From Mucilaginibacter aquatilis (GTDB lineage Bacteria; Bacteroidota; Bacteroidia; Sphingobacteriales; Sphingobacteriaceae), in the NCBI RefSeq assembly GCF_009755275.1, contig NZ_WQLA01000001.1, positions 682,001 to 746,000 of the forward strand: a DNA stretch of 64,000 bases, read 5' to 3'. The notes below the pieces were generated by a model. That model ran no database searches and was not told the DNA's origin. It was given only the letters and a program-made list of their open reading frames with translations. The translations under genes and the position numbers were made by a program. This document shows positions 45,659 through 53,243 of the stretch, piece by piece (position 1 is the stretch's first letter; every line of letters starts with the position of its first letter).

Positions 45659-46116
45659 ATGAAACATCTACTTATTTATGCAGGCGTGTTAATGGTAAGC
45701 TTACAAGCGTGCACTAACTCGGCTAATAAAAAGCCCGATTCGGTTGTAAATTTACCAACCGGAGATAGTGCCTTTTTAGCACTTAAAGATACTGCTCAAG
45801 CGAAGATCAACCAATTTGTTGATAGTTTGAAACTGCATGCCGCCGATGAAAAGAATTACGTTTTTGCTGTAAAATCAGACTTTATTGTAGATGGGCAACA
45901 TGAACATATGTGGTCAAGAGTTTTTGTGTTAAACAATAATATTCTCCAAGGAATGCTCGTTGACTCGCCATACGTTTAAAAAAGCTCAAAATACAAGACG
46001 AGGTAACGATTCCTTTAAAAGAGGTGGAAGACTGGGTAATTTATGATGAAGTGCATAAGCAAAAAATTGGCAGCTTCTCATCGAAATATTTAGAGGGCCA
46101 AAAAGGGAATAATTAA
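45659..46116 (+). pseudogene. DUF2314 lipoprotein gene interrupted by a frameshift
   Basis: The first part (45659-45979, 106 residues) starts MKHLLIYAGVLMVSLQAC, a lipoprotein signal with lipobox LQAC, and stops at TAA 45977-45979. The next frame continues without a break as LKKLKIQDEVTIPLKEVEDWVIYDE...KYLEGQKGNN to TAA at 46114-46116. Joined, the two parts give a complete DUF2314-type domain (HMWSRVFVL ... GDEV..PLKEVEDWVIYDEVHKQKIGSFS). One base appears to be missing in GTTTAAAAAAG at 45974-45984. Starts one base after the CocE stop, so likely cotranscribed. A real mutation, a homopolymer sequencing error and recoding are all possible; the first two are likelier. Confidence 0.75.
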
Positions 46117-46154
46117 GATAATGAACTTTTCGGCATCCTGCTTAACTTAGCCCC

Positions 46155-47036
46155 ATGTTTAAAAATATACTGCCTGGGTTAATGTTTGCCATATTATGGT
46201 CAACCGGGGCAATAGGGGCTAAGTTTGGCATTCGCTCAGCCGATGGCCTTATGCTGGCTTCTATACGTTTTATTTGTACGGGCTTACTATTCTCACCTTT
46301 GTTTTTAATTCATCCCAAGCATCGTTTTTTGCCTAAACGCAATGAATGGAAACCCATCTTCATTTACGGTTTTTTAAATAGCACAGCCACCTTGGGCAGC
46401 TTTTTTGCCGCTCAAAAATACTCACCGGCTGGAATCAGTATGTTGTTTACAGCAGTTACTCCACTTTTGATTGCATTGCTTTCATCCATTTTTTTAAAAC
46501 GTAAACTAACACGATTTGAAGTTGGGGGTATGCTTATATCCTTTACCGGTTTAATTGTAGCCTCGTTAGCGGCACTGCCCAACGCTTCTATTAAACCGCT
46601 TGGCATACTGTTATTGGTTGTTTATGTAACTGCCTATGCATCCAGCAGCATTTATCTTTCCAACGCACACATGTCACTTTCACGCATGGTGTTTAACATA
46701 TGGCAGGTTTTTGTTGGTGGGGTTATGTTATTACCGTTTTGCTGGCTCTTCAATGCACACCAGGTTTACAAAGTAGATGTAAATTTGCTCCTAAGCCTTG
46801 CGTGGCTTATACTGGTACTATCATTTGTAGCAAATATGATATGGATGTACCTTGTAAAGCGCGACCCGGTAACTGCGGCGTCGTGGCTGTACCTTGTACC
46901 TGTGTTTGGCTACCTATTTGGCTATTTATTATTGGGCGAAAGCATTACGCTATATTCAGTTATTGGTACTATGCTGGTTATAATAGGGCTGGTAATTTCT
47001 AAACGTAAAAACGGGTCAACTGCGCAGTCGGCATAA
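46155..47036 (+). CDS. DMT superfamily (EamA) transporter
   Basis: 293 residues with ten predicted transmembrane helices in two EamA repeats. The first repeat opens with GLMFAILWSTGAIGAKFGIRSADG and contains RFICTGLL; the second ends with FGYLFGYLLLGESITLYSVIGTMLVIIGLVIS, the usual EamA closing helix. Such proteins export or import small metabolites. Substrate unknown. Converges with the S41 peptidase gene with only 3 bases between stops. Confidence 0.88.
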   Translation: MFKNILPGLMFAILWSTGAIGAKFGIRSADGLMLASIRFICTGLLFSPLFLIHPKHRFLPKRNEWKPIFIYGFLNSTATLGSFFAAQKYSPAGISMLFTAVTPLLIALLSSIFLKRKLTRFEVGGMLISFTGLIVASLAALPNASIKPLGILLLVVYVTAYASSSIYLSNAHMSLSRMVFNIWQVFVGGVMLLPFCWLFNAHQVYKVDVNLLLSLAWLILVLSFVANMIWMYLVKRDPVTAASWLYLVPVFGYLFGYLLLGESITLYSVIGTMLVIIGLVISKRKNGSTAQSA

Positions 47037-47039
47037 CGG

Positions 47040-48416
47040 TTACTTAATTAACAAACCGTACAGCTTTTCGGGGTTTGAACCCGCTGATAAGTCAATATTA
47101 ATATCCGGTCTCAAAAAATTTTCAACTGATTTTCCGGCAGGGCGCAACCATTCTTTTACGCCAAACCTTACTGGCAGTTTTGTATTAGGCAAGGTTACTG
47201 AGTACATTTCACCAAAGTGGGAAGGATGTCCGTTTTTAGGCACCTGGCCTGCTAAAGCAGCAATTTTGTTGTCTTTAATTACAGTAGCAAACATCATAGC
47301 GCTCGAAAATGTACCGTTGCCTACAATGATATAAACCTTACCATTATAACGAAGCGGATTGTTTGCCGAGGGAAAAACTTGTTCTGCATCAAAATGAATT
47401 AAGGTGCCTGCTGCTTTCGCTGCGTAAACGCTATCTTTTATTCCCCACCTTTGCATCAGCTTTAAATATTCATCACTACGCCGCCAATTGCATTGATAGT
47501 TAAGGTATGGTTTAGCGGAAAAGTAATCTATCATTGCATCACCAACTTCAGAGTTTCCTCCATCGTTATTACTCACATCAACAAAGAGGTACTTAGGCTT
47601 ATCGGTATTTATCTTTTGAAAAACTGTTTTGAGTACGTTCCTTATTGAGTCCATCTCCCTATTGTTGTGGATGCTGAAAGAATTGGCATTGATGTATCCG
47701 GCGTCCTTATAAAGCGAATAAGAAATCAGCGGTAATTTTGCGGTACTAGTAACTGGAGCAGCGCTCAGGTATTTTTGCCAAACCTTTATGTCAACTCCAG
47801 GAACAACAATAGTTTTTCCTGAACCCGTTTTTACTTCATATTGCACTTTTGGCTGGGATGTGCTCCAGCCGAACCATAAACCAAATTGCTGCATTGCCTT
47901 GTCTAACCGCTGGCCACGAAAGCCGGTTGTATAAGCAATATTGCGATCAACTAAGGCGTTCACCGGCTCATTGTTTATTTGCGTTATAACGTTGCCCTTA
48001 ACAATACCTGCAACATCTGTCAGGGTTTTATCTACTACGTAATCCTTACCTCTTTTTGTTAGCGTGATAGGTAAGAACACACTGCTGGTAAAATAGGTAC
48101 CAATAAGTTTTCCGTTGTAGCCTATTTGCGCATGCTCGTCAGACAGGTAAGATACTACAGGTTTTACTAAACGATAAAAATCTACCGCTGTTAGCGAATC
48201 AGTGATGCGGGATTCAATGTCGTCGAATAACTTTTGATATTGCGTTTGCGAAAGCTCAGTAAATGGGTTAGCGTGCACATTAAATACTTGCTGTTTCAGA
48301 AAGACAAGATCTGACTTAAGCTCATCAGCAGAAAACTTTGGTAGTTCATTTGTATTTTGTCCAAAAGCTAATAAAACGTCAAATAGCGCAGCAAACAGGA
48401 TAAAAAGTTTTTTCAT
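47040..48416 (-). CDS. S41-family-like peptidase, secreted
   Basis: 458 residues with signal peptide MKKLFILFAALFDVLLAFGQ. About residues 30-110 form a helical N-terminal domain, then a PDZ-like stretch (GIVKGNVITQINNEPVNALVD), then a ClpP/crotonase-like S41 core (KPKYLFVDVSNNDGGNSEVGDAMIDYF; VGNGTFSSAMMFA with the putative nucleophile Ser). The S41 call comes from this order and the GxFSSA motif; the usual Lys partner is not certain. ATG 48416 is preferred because it begins the signal peptide. Last gene of a minus-strand run with yceH and purU. Confidence 0.75.
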   Translation of the reverse strand: MKKLFILFAALFDVLLAFGQNTNELPKFSADELKSDLVFLKQQVFNVHANPFTELSQTQYQKLFDDIESRITDSLTAVDFYRLVKPVVSYLSDEHAQIGYNGKLIGTYFTSSVFLPITLTKRGKDYVVDKTLTDVAGIVKGNVITQINNEPVNALVDRNIAYTTGFRGQRLDKAMQQFGLWFGWSTSQPKVQYEVKTGSGKTIVVPGVDIKVWQKYLSAAPVTSTAKLPLISYSLYKDAGYINANSFSIHNNREMDSIRNVLKTVFQKINTDKPKYLFVDVSNNDGGNSEVGDAMIDYFSAKPYLNYQCNWRRSDEYLKLMQRWGIKDSVYAAKAAGTLIHFDAEQVFPSANNPLRYNGKVYIIVGNGTFSSAMMFATVIKDNKIAALAGQVPKNGHPSHFGEMYSVTLPNTKLPVRFGVKEWLRPAGKSVENFLRPDINIDLSAGSNPEKLYGLLIK

Positions 48417-48502
48417 TCGGGAATGGGGAGGGGTTAAGGCAAAGTCTTGCTGTTTATTAAATTGCCTTAAAAAAAGCATTTAAATAACGTTGTAAAGGCG
48501 AA

Positions 48503-49168
48503 TTATCCCATCAACTCTTTCATCAGCTTATCAAACTCGGTGCGCATAGTGGCAAGCTCTTCTTCCAGCTTTGCAACACGTTCTTCAAGCGCAGCAACTG
48601 ATGTATTTGATTTTGACGATGAAGCAATGTCGGACTCATCATCCTCCGGAATATCCAATGATTCGCCCAGCAAATGCATATAACGCACTTCTTTTTGCCC
48701 GGTACGGCGTGGCAATTGAGTGAGATACGGCATGTCGCCGCTGCTTAATTTTTCCAGGGCTGCCTGTACATCGTCCAAACTTTCAAACTCGTACATACGG
48801 CCCGAATTAGTATTCAGCTCGCCGGGTGTTTGCGGACCGCGTAACAGCAGCAGGCAAATAATAGCTACTTCGGATGGGATTACCGGGAAGGCAATTGCAA
48901 AGTTATGTTTATACTTAGTAGCGCGACTGCTTCCGCCGGTGGCGGTTGATACCAAGCCTTTTTTCTTTAAAGCATCAAGTGTACGCACCACGGTATCCTC
49001 ATCATAATTAACCACCGGCTTGCGCGACGACTTTTGGTTGCACGCCGCCGTTAAGCTGTTAATAGTCATGGGGTAATAATCGGGGGTGGTACGGCTCTTT
49101 TCCACTAAGGAGCCTAACACACGTATTTCTTCTGCACTAAGTTTAGGTAAGCTTTGCGAGTAATCCAT
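48503..49168 (-). CDS. yceH: YceH family protein (DUF480)
   Basis: 221 residues. LSAEEIRVLGSLVEKSRTTPDYYPMTINSLTAACNQKSSRKPV is the family signature, followed by a tandem winged-helix layout (second unit SEVAIICLLLLRGPQTPGELNTN). The C-terminal 35 residues form a coiled coil (VAALEERVAKLEEELATMRTEFDKL). Role unknown; winged helices suggest nucleic-acid binding, but none has been shown that I know of. 30 bases from the small lipoprotein gene upstream. Confidence 0.9.
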   Translation of the reverse strand: MDYSQSLPKLSAEEIRVLGSLVEKSRTTPDYYPMTINSLTAACNQKSSRKPVVNYDEDTVVRTLDALKKKGLVSTATGGSSRATKYKHNFAIAFPVIPSEVAIICLLLLRGPQTPGELNTNSGRMYEFESLDDVQAALEKLSSGDMPYLTQLPRRTGQKEVRYMHLLGESLDIPEDDESDIASSSKSNTSVAALEERVAKLEEELATMRTEFDKLMKELMG

Positions 49169-49198
49169 GTGCTAAATATAGCAATTGTGGCTACAAAA

Positions 49199-49585
49199 CT
49201 ACCTCATTCGCTTAAAACGCATACCGCAGGCCTCACGGCAGGGCGCATTAAGTTCTAAATCGTTACCATCTACCTTGTATCGGTAGTTTACCGGCGCCGT
49301 GTTACCCTTTATATTTATTGCCAGGTGAGTGTTATCAGTAACCTTATAATTAGTGGCACCATAAATAGCATTGCCGTTTATAAGTCCGCTTTTATTAAAT
49401 ACAAGGTAAGCACTGTCGGCAGTTACGGGCACATATTTGCCTTTACCATCGCCAATATCGTTCAAAGTTTCGGTTAATGCCCAGCGGCCTTCCAATTTGT
49501 CATGTACCGACATTCCCTTTTGAGCCGTACATGCCGCAAAAAACACTGCTATAAATGCAAGCAAATAATAGATTTTCTTTTTCAT
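49199..49585 (-). CDS. Small lipocalin-like lipoprotein, paralogue of 50508-50885
   Basis: 128 residues, N-terminus MKKKIYYLLAFIAVFFAAC with lipobox FAAC. The mature part shares with the gene at 50508-50885 the pattern L.GRW.LTE.L.D.GD, a central FN..G.I.G, and the C-terminal YKVDGNDLELNAPCREACGMRFK; the CxxxC pair could form a disulfide. Looks like a small beta-barrel/lipocalin-type domain. ATG 49585 is chosen because it begins the lipoprotein signal; a longer frame would run into purU. Function unknown. Confidence 0.7.
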   Translation of the reverse strand: MKKKIYYLLAFIAVFFAACTAQKGMSVHDKLEGRWALTETLNDIGDGKGKYVPVTADSAYLVFNKSGLINGNAIYGATNYKVTDNTHLAINIKGNTAPVNYRYKVDGNDLELNAPCREACGMRFKRMR

Positions 49586-49634
49586 ATAAAGTGTTGGTAC
49601 TTTAAAGTCAAAAACTCGGGATTTGTGTGATGCA

Positions 49635-50462
49635 TTACTCAAAAACAACCGTTTTATTTTTGTAAACAAACACCCTATCGTGCAAAACCAATTGTAATGC
49701 ATTTGCCAAAACAGATGTTTCCACTTCACGGCCGGCCTTCATCATGTCTTGTGCGGTGTAGGTATGATTTACATGAATGGTTTGTTGCGAAATAATAGGT
49801 CCCTCATCCAAATCATTGGTTACAAAGTGAGCGGTGGCACCTATGATTTTCACGCCACGATTGTACGCCTGCCTGTATGGGTTGGCACCAATAAAGGCAG
49901 GTAAAAAAGAGTGATGGATATTAATAACCCGCATAGGGAACCTGGCTACAAACTCGGGCGACAAAATTCTCATAAATTTGGCCAGCACTACGTAATCAGG
50001 ATTGTAGTTGTTAATGGTATCGGCAATTGCTGCTTCAAACTGACCTTTAGTTTCCTGTTCGTGTGTTATATAATGGAACGGTATGCCAAACCGACGGCAT
50101 ATATCCTCAAGCACATTGTGGTTACCAATTACCGCCTGCACGGTTGCTCCCAACGTTTTAAAATAATTGCGAACCAATATATCTGCCAGGCAATGGTATT
50201 CTTTGGTAACCATCACTACTATCTTTTTCTCGGGCGATGGATTAATGGTTACTATGGCATCATCAGGTAGCAATGGTTTCAGATCATCTTCATGCAAACC
50301 GGTGCCCTCGGGTTGTTCGACATTCAGCCTCACAAAAAAACGATTTTCGGCCTTATCAACGTACTCATCCATATTAATGATGTTGAGACCGGCCTTACTC
50401 ATTGCACCCGATATGGCCGACACCAGTCCCACCCGGTCGCGGCATTGAATTATTATAATCAT
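49635..50462 (-). CDS. purU: Formyltetrahydrofolate deformylase
   Basis: Hydrolyses 10-formyl-THF to formate and THF, balancing one-carbon pools. 275 residues: N-terminal ACT domain (about 1-80, IIIQCRDRVGLVSAISGAMSKAGLNI) and a formyltransferase-like catalytic domain (about 85-275) with NIHHSFLPAFIGANPYRQAYNRGVKIIGATAHFV and DLDEGPII. The Asn/His/Asp catalytic set of the family is present. Lies between two paralogous small lipoproteins on the same strand, which is odd for a folate enzyme. Confidence 0.95.
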   Translation of the reverse strand: MIIIIQCRDRVGLVSAISGAMSKAGLNIINMDEYVDKAENRFFVRLNVEQPEGTGLHEDDLKPLLPDDAIVTINPSPEKKIVVMVTKEYHCLADILVRNYFKTLGATVQAVIGNHNVLEDICRRFGIPFHYITHEQETKGQFEAAIADTINNYNPDYVVLAKFMRILSPEFVARFPMRVINIHHSFLPAFIGANPYRQAYNRGVKIIGATAHFVTNDLDEGPIISQQTIHVNHTYTAQDMMKAGREVETSVLANALQLVLHDRVFVYKNKTVVFE

Positions 50463-50507
50463 GAGGTGCGAAAGATAGTAAATTAAAGTACTGGTATACG
50501 CGCAGAT

Positions 50508-50885
50508 TTATTGCTTAACCAAACGGAATCCGCATGGCTCAAAACATGGAGGATTGATCTCCAGATTTTTGCCATTAATTTTATAACGCCATTGCACAGC
50601 CTGGGTATTGTCCATTTGCGGACTAACATTGAGGGTTACACTATCAATAATGGTAAATCGTTTGGCATTTAATAAATAATCGCCTTTAATGGTTCCGTCG
50701 GCATTAAAAGTTACGTATTGGTTACCTTGTACTTTTTGCCAATTGCCGCTAGCATCGCCGGGGTCAATCAATTGTTCGGTAAGCTTCCAGCGCCCAAATA
50801 AACCGCTTATTGACTTTTGATCTCCCTTTTTGCAGGCGCTCATTGTAGCAAAAGCCAACATCAATAAAATAAAATGCTTTTTCAT
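50508..50885 (-). CDS. Small lipocalin-like lipoprotein, paralogue of 49199-49585
   Basis: 125 residues. The signal MKKHFILLMLAFATMSACKK ends in a lipobox (MSAC). The mature domain contains GRWKLTEQLIDPGDASGNW, VTFNADGTIKGDY and the C-terminal YKINGKNLEINPPCFEPCGFRLVK. The motif N.PC.E.CG.R is shared exactly with the second copy across purU. No family assigned; lipocalin-like in length and strand pattern. First gene of the minus-strand run. Confidence 0.7.
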   Translation of the reverse strand: MKKHFILLMLAFATMSACKKGDQKSISGLFGRWKLTEQLIDPGDASGNWQKVQGNQYVTFNADGTIKGDYLLNAKRFTIIDSVTLNVSPQMDNTQAVQWRYKINGKNLEINPPCFEPCGFRLVKQ

Positions 50886-51090
50886 AATAAGGTTTTATAA
50901 CTGCCGGTACGCAAAAGGGATTCCGTATGCTACAGCAGCATTATAATAATCATGCAGGCTATGTCTTTTAATAAAGCCACTTATAAGTTACAACTGCAAC
51001 AATTTCCACAAGCAAAGCAGCCGTGGCTTTTTTAAGTATTGCAACCATCAAATTCACTCATAACATTTTAATTTTTATAGGCATCAAGGC

Positions 51091-51107
51091 AATTTCAGGC
51101 TGAAATT
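51091..51107. promoter_or_regulatory. Palindrome, arms AATTTCAG/CTGAAATT
   Basis: Perfect 8-bp arms around a single central base, 325 bp upstream of ilvD. Confidence 0.4.
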
Positions 51108-51115
51108 CCAAAAAC

Positions 51116-51133
51116 TACTATGCATGCATAGTA
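51116..51133. promoter_or_regulatory. 18-bp perfect palindrome TACTATGCATGCATAGTA
   Basis: A perfect dyad 8 bases after the preceding palindrome. About 0.25 perfect 18-bp palindromes would be expected by chance in 64 kb at equal base frequencies. Confidence 0.45.
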
Positions 51134-51205
51134 TCAATACCGAATACCGTTTTAAACTTTGGTATAATCTTATAAATAGATAATTTTAATTTTTATATAG
51201 TAAAC

Positions 51206-51248
51206 AGAATAATGTTCTTTATTTAAAGAATATAAAGAATAATGTTCT
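51206..51248. promoter_or_regulatory. Two AGAATAATGTTCT operator-like copies
   Basis: Identical 13-mers at 51206-51218 and 51236-51248, each an AGAA-N5-TTCT dyad, exactly 30 bp apart, about three helical turns. The outer flanks AAACAGAA and TTCTGTTT mirror each other. Suggests cooperative binding of a dimeric regulator. Confidence 0.5.
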
Positions 51249-51431
51249 GTTTAAAATTTTTAATAATTGCTATTGACTATTCTAAGCTATCTCTCTACCT
51301 TACAAATATTGATTGAGGGATTAAGTTTAAACCAAAATTAACATTGCTGTTTAAACAACTGTCACCGAATTTGAAAGAATTTTAAGCATAGTCTCAATTC
51401 AATAAATTATAAACGGAAGTACTATATAAAA

Positions 51432-53141
51432 ATGAGCTTTAATACCGACACTACCGAGGCTGCTGAGCTGAACAAGTACAGCAAAACCCTCACCCAAGAC
51501 CCTACTCAACCTGCGGCACAGGCTATGCTTTACGGCATTGGTTTAACCGATGATGATATGAAAAAGGCACAGGTGGGTATTGCCAGTATGGGTTATGATG
51601 GCAACACCTGTAACATGCACCTTAATGATTTAGCCAAAGTGGTTAAAACTGGTGTATGGGGCGAAAACCTGGTGGGCTTAATTTTTAACACCATTGGTGT
51701 AAGTGATGGTATGAGCAACGGTACCGATGGTATGCGTTATTCATTAGTAAGCCGTGATGTAATTGCCGACTCGATTGAAGCCGTTTGCGGTGCTCAGTAT
51801 TATGATGCCGTTATAGCCCTGCCCGGTTGCGATAAAAACATGCCCGGCTCGTTGATAGCTATGGGTCGTTTGAACCGCCCGGCCATTATGGTTTACGGTG
51901 GTACTATTAAACCCGGCCACTATAAAGGCGAAGATTTGAACATCGTATCGGCGTTTGAAGCCTTGGGTAAAAAGATTGCCGGTACTTTAGATGACTTTGA
52001 CTTTAAAGAGATTATAAAAAATGCCTGCCCGGGCGCTGGTGCCTGTGGTGGTATTTATACCGCTAATACCATGGCCGCTGCCATTGAGGCTTTGGGCATG
52101 AGCTTACCATACTCATCATCAAACCCGGCTTTAAGCCAGGAAAAACAGGATGAGTGTTTGGCAGCAGGTAAAGCCATCTACAAATTATTAGAGCGCGATA
52201 TTAAGCCAAGCGATATCATGACCCGCAAGGCTTTCGAAAACGCTATTATCACTATTATGGTATTAGGCGGCTCAACCAATGCAGTATTGCATTTATTAGC
52301 CATTGCCAAAAGTGTTGATGTAGAGTTAAACATCGACGATTTTCAACAGCTAAGCAACCGTATACCATTACTGGCCGATATGAAGCCTAGCGGTAAATAC
52401 ATGATGGAAGACCTGCACAAAATTGGCGGTGTACCTATTGTAATGAAATACCTGCTAAAACTTGGCTGGTTAGATGGCAGTTGCTTAACCGTTACCGGAA
52501 ACACACTGGCCGAAAACTTAGCCAATGTACCTGATCTGGATTTTGAAACGCAAGATATTATCCGTTCTACTGAAAATCCTATTAAAGCAACCGGTCACTT
52601 ACAAATATTATACGGAAACCTGGCCACTAAAGGCAGCGTAGCTAAAATTACAGGTAAAGAAGGTGAACGCTTTGAAGGCCCTGCCCGCGTTTTTCAGGGC
52701 GAGCAGTCATTAATAGCCGGTATTACCAGCGGCCGTGTTCGCCCCGGCGATGTTGTGGTAATTACCCACGTTGGACCTAAAGGCGCACCGGGTATGCCAG
52801 AGATGCTTAAACCAACTTCGGCCATATTTGGTGCCGGATTAGGTAGCTCGGTAGCACTAATTACAGATGGCCGTTTTAGCGGTGGTACCCATGGCTTTGT
52901 GGTAGGGCACATTACCCCGGAGGCTTTTGATGGTGGTAACCTTGCACTGGTAAAAGATGATGACATTATTGTTATCGATGCGGTAAACAATACGATGGAC
53001 CTCAAAATTAGCGACGAGGAACTGGCCGAACGCCGCGCACAATGGCAACAGCCTAAGCCGCCGGTAAGCAAAGGCCTGCTATTTAAATACTTCAAAAGCG
53101 TAAAAGACGCCAGCCAGGGCTGCGTTACCGACGAGGAATAG
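51432..53141 (+). CDS. ilvD: Dihydroxy-acid dehydratase
   Basis: Iron-sulfur enzyme dehydrating 2,3-dihydroxy-isovalerate and -methylvalerate in valine and isoleucine synthesis. 569 residues, IlvD/Edd family. Cluster-ligand cysteines lie in [21 protein letters not shown] and [19 protein letters not shown]; the C-terminal [21 protein letters not shown] is typical. First gene of the ilv/leu cluster, after a long regulatory region. Followed by a bracketed repeat element before ilvB. Confidence 0.97.
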   Translation: MSFNTDTTEAAELNKYSKTLTQDPTQPAAQAMLYGIGLTDDDMKKAQVGIASMGYDGNTCNMHLNDLAKVVKTGVWGENLVGLIFNTIGVSDGMSNGTDGMRYSLVSRDVIADSIEAVCGAQYYDAVIALPGCDKNMPGSLIAMGRLNRPAIMVYGGTIKPGHYKGEDLNIVSAFEALGKKIAGTLDDFDFKEIIKNACPGAGACGGIYTANTMAAAIEALGMSLPYSSSNPALSQEKQDECLAAGKAIYKLLERDIKPSDIMTRKAFENAIITIMVLGGSTNAVLHLLAIAKSVDVELNIDDFQQLSNRIPLLADMKPSGKYMMEDLHKIGGVPIVMKYLLKLGWLDGSCLTVTGNTLAENLANVPDLDFETQDIIRSTENPIKATGHLQILYGNLATKGSVAKITGKEGERFEGPARVFQGEQSLIAGITSGRVRPGDVVVITHVGPKGAPGMPEMLKPTSAIFGAGLGSSVALITDGRFSGGTHGFVVGHITPEAFDGGNLALVKDDDIIVIDAVNNTMDLKISDEELAERRAQWQQPKPPVSKGLLFKYFKSVKDASQGCVTDEE

Positions 53142-53143
53142 AG

Positions 53144-53239
53144 CCCCCCAGCCCCCTAAGGGGGAGCATGGAAGCTGAAATGATATAAAACTAAATAACC
53201 AATAACACTAAAATTCCCCTTTAGGGGGTTAGGGGGTTC
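53144..53239. repeat. GC-rich inverted intergenic element between ilvD and ilvB
   Basis: Left arm CCCCCCAGCCCCCTAAGGGG begins 2 bases after the ilvD stop. Right arm CCCCTTTAGGGGGTTAGGGG (from 53216) is its approximate reverse complement and ends 4 bases before the ilvB ATG. The interior (about 50 bases) is AT-rich and includes AAATAACCAATAAC. Each arm also folds on itself (CCCCCT..AGGGGG). Confidence 0.75.
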
Positions 53240-53243
53240 AATT

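Larger units (their letters stand above)
50886..51431. other. 546-bp regulatory region upstream of ilvD
   Basis: Longest gene-free stretch of the window, AT-rich. From left to right it holds an inverted repeat AAAGCCAC/GTGGCTTT (50974-51031) that contains a minus-strand 26-codon frame. Next come two palindromes (51091-51107, 51116-51133), a pair of AGAATAATGTTCT copies 30 bp apart (51206-51248), and two GTTTAAAC palindromes (51325-51332, 51349-51356). No clear TAnnTTTG promoter is seen; TAAGTTTA at 51323-51330 is a 7/8 match. Confidence 0.6.

Noticed and set aside
45965..45990. Programmed -1 frameshift in the DUF2314 gene
   Set aside because: The zero-frame codons are GTT TAA AAA, so no X XXY YYZ slippery site is in phase; mutation or sequencing error is simpler.
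50953..51036. Plus-strand 24-27-codon frame as an ilv leader peptide ending in a terminator
   Set aside because: It contains few Ile/Val/Leu codons, and the 8-bp stem has a 42-base loop; ilvD is almost 400 bp further on. Not convincing as an attenuator.
53142..53243. Reading the GC-rich hairpins as ordinary rho-independent terminators
   Set aside because: No T run follows the stems, and they lie between genes that must be coexpressed.
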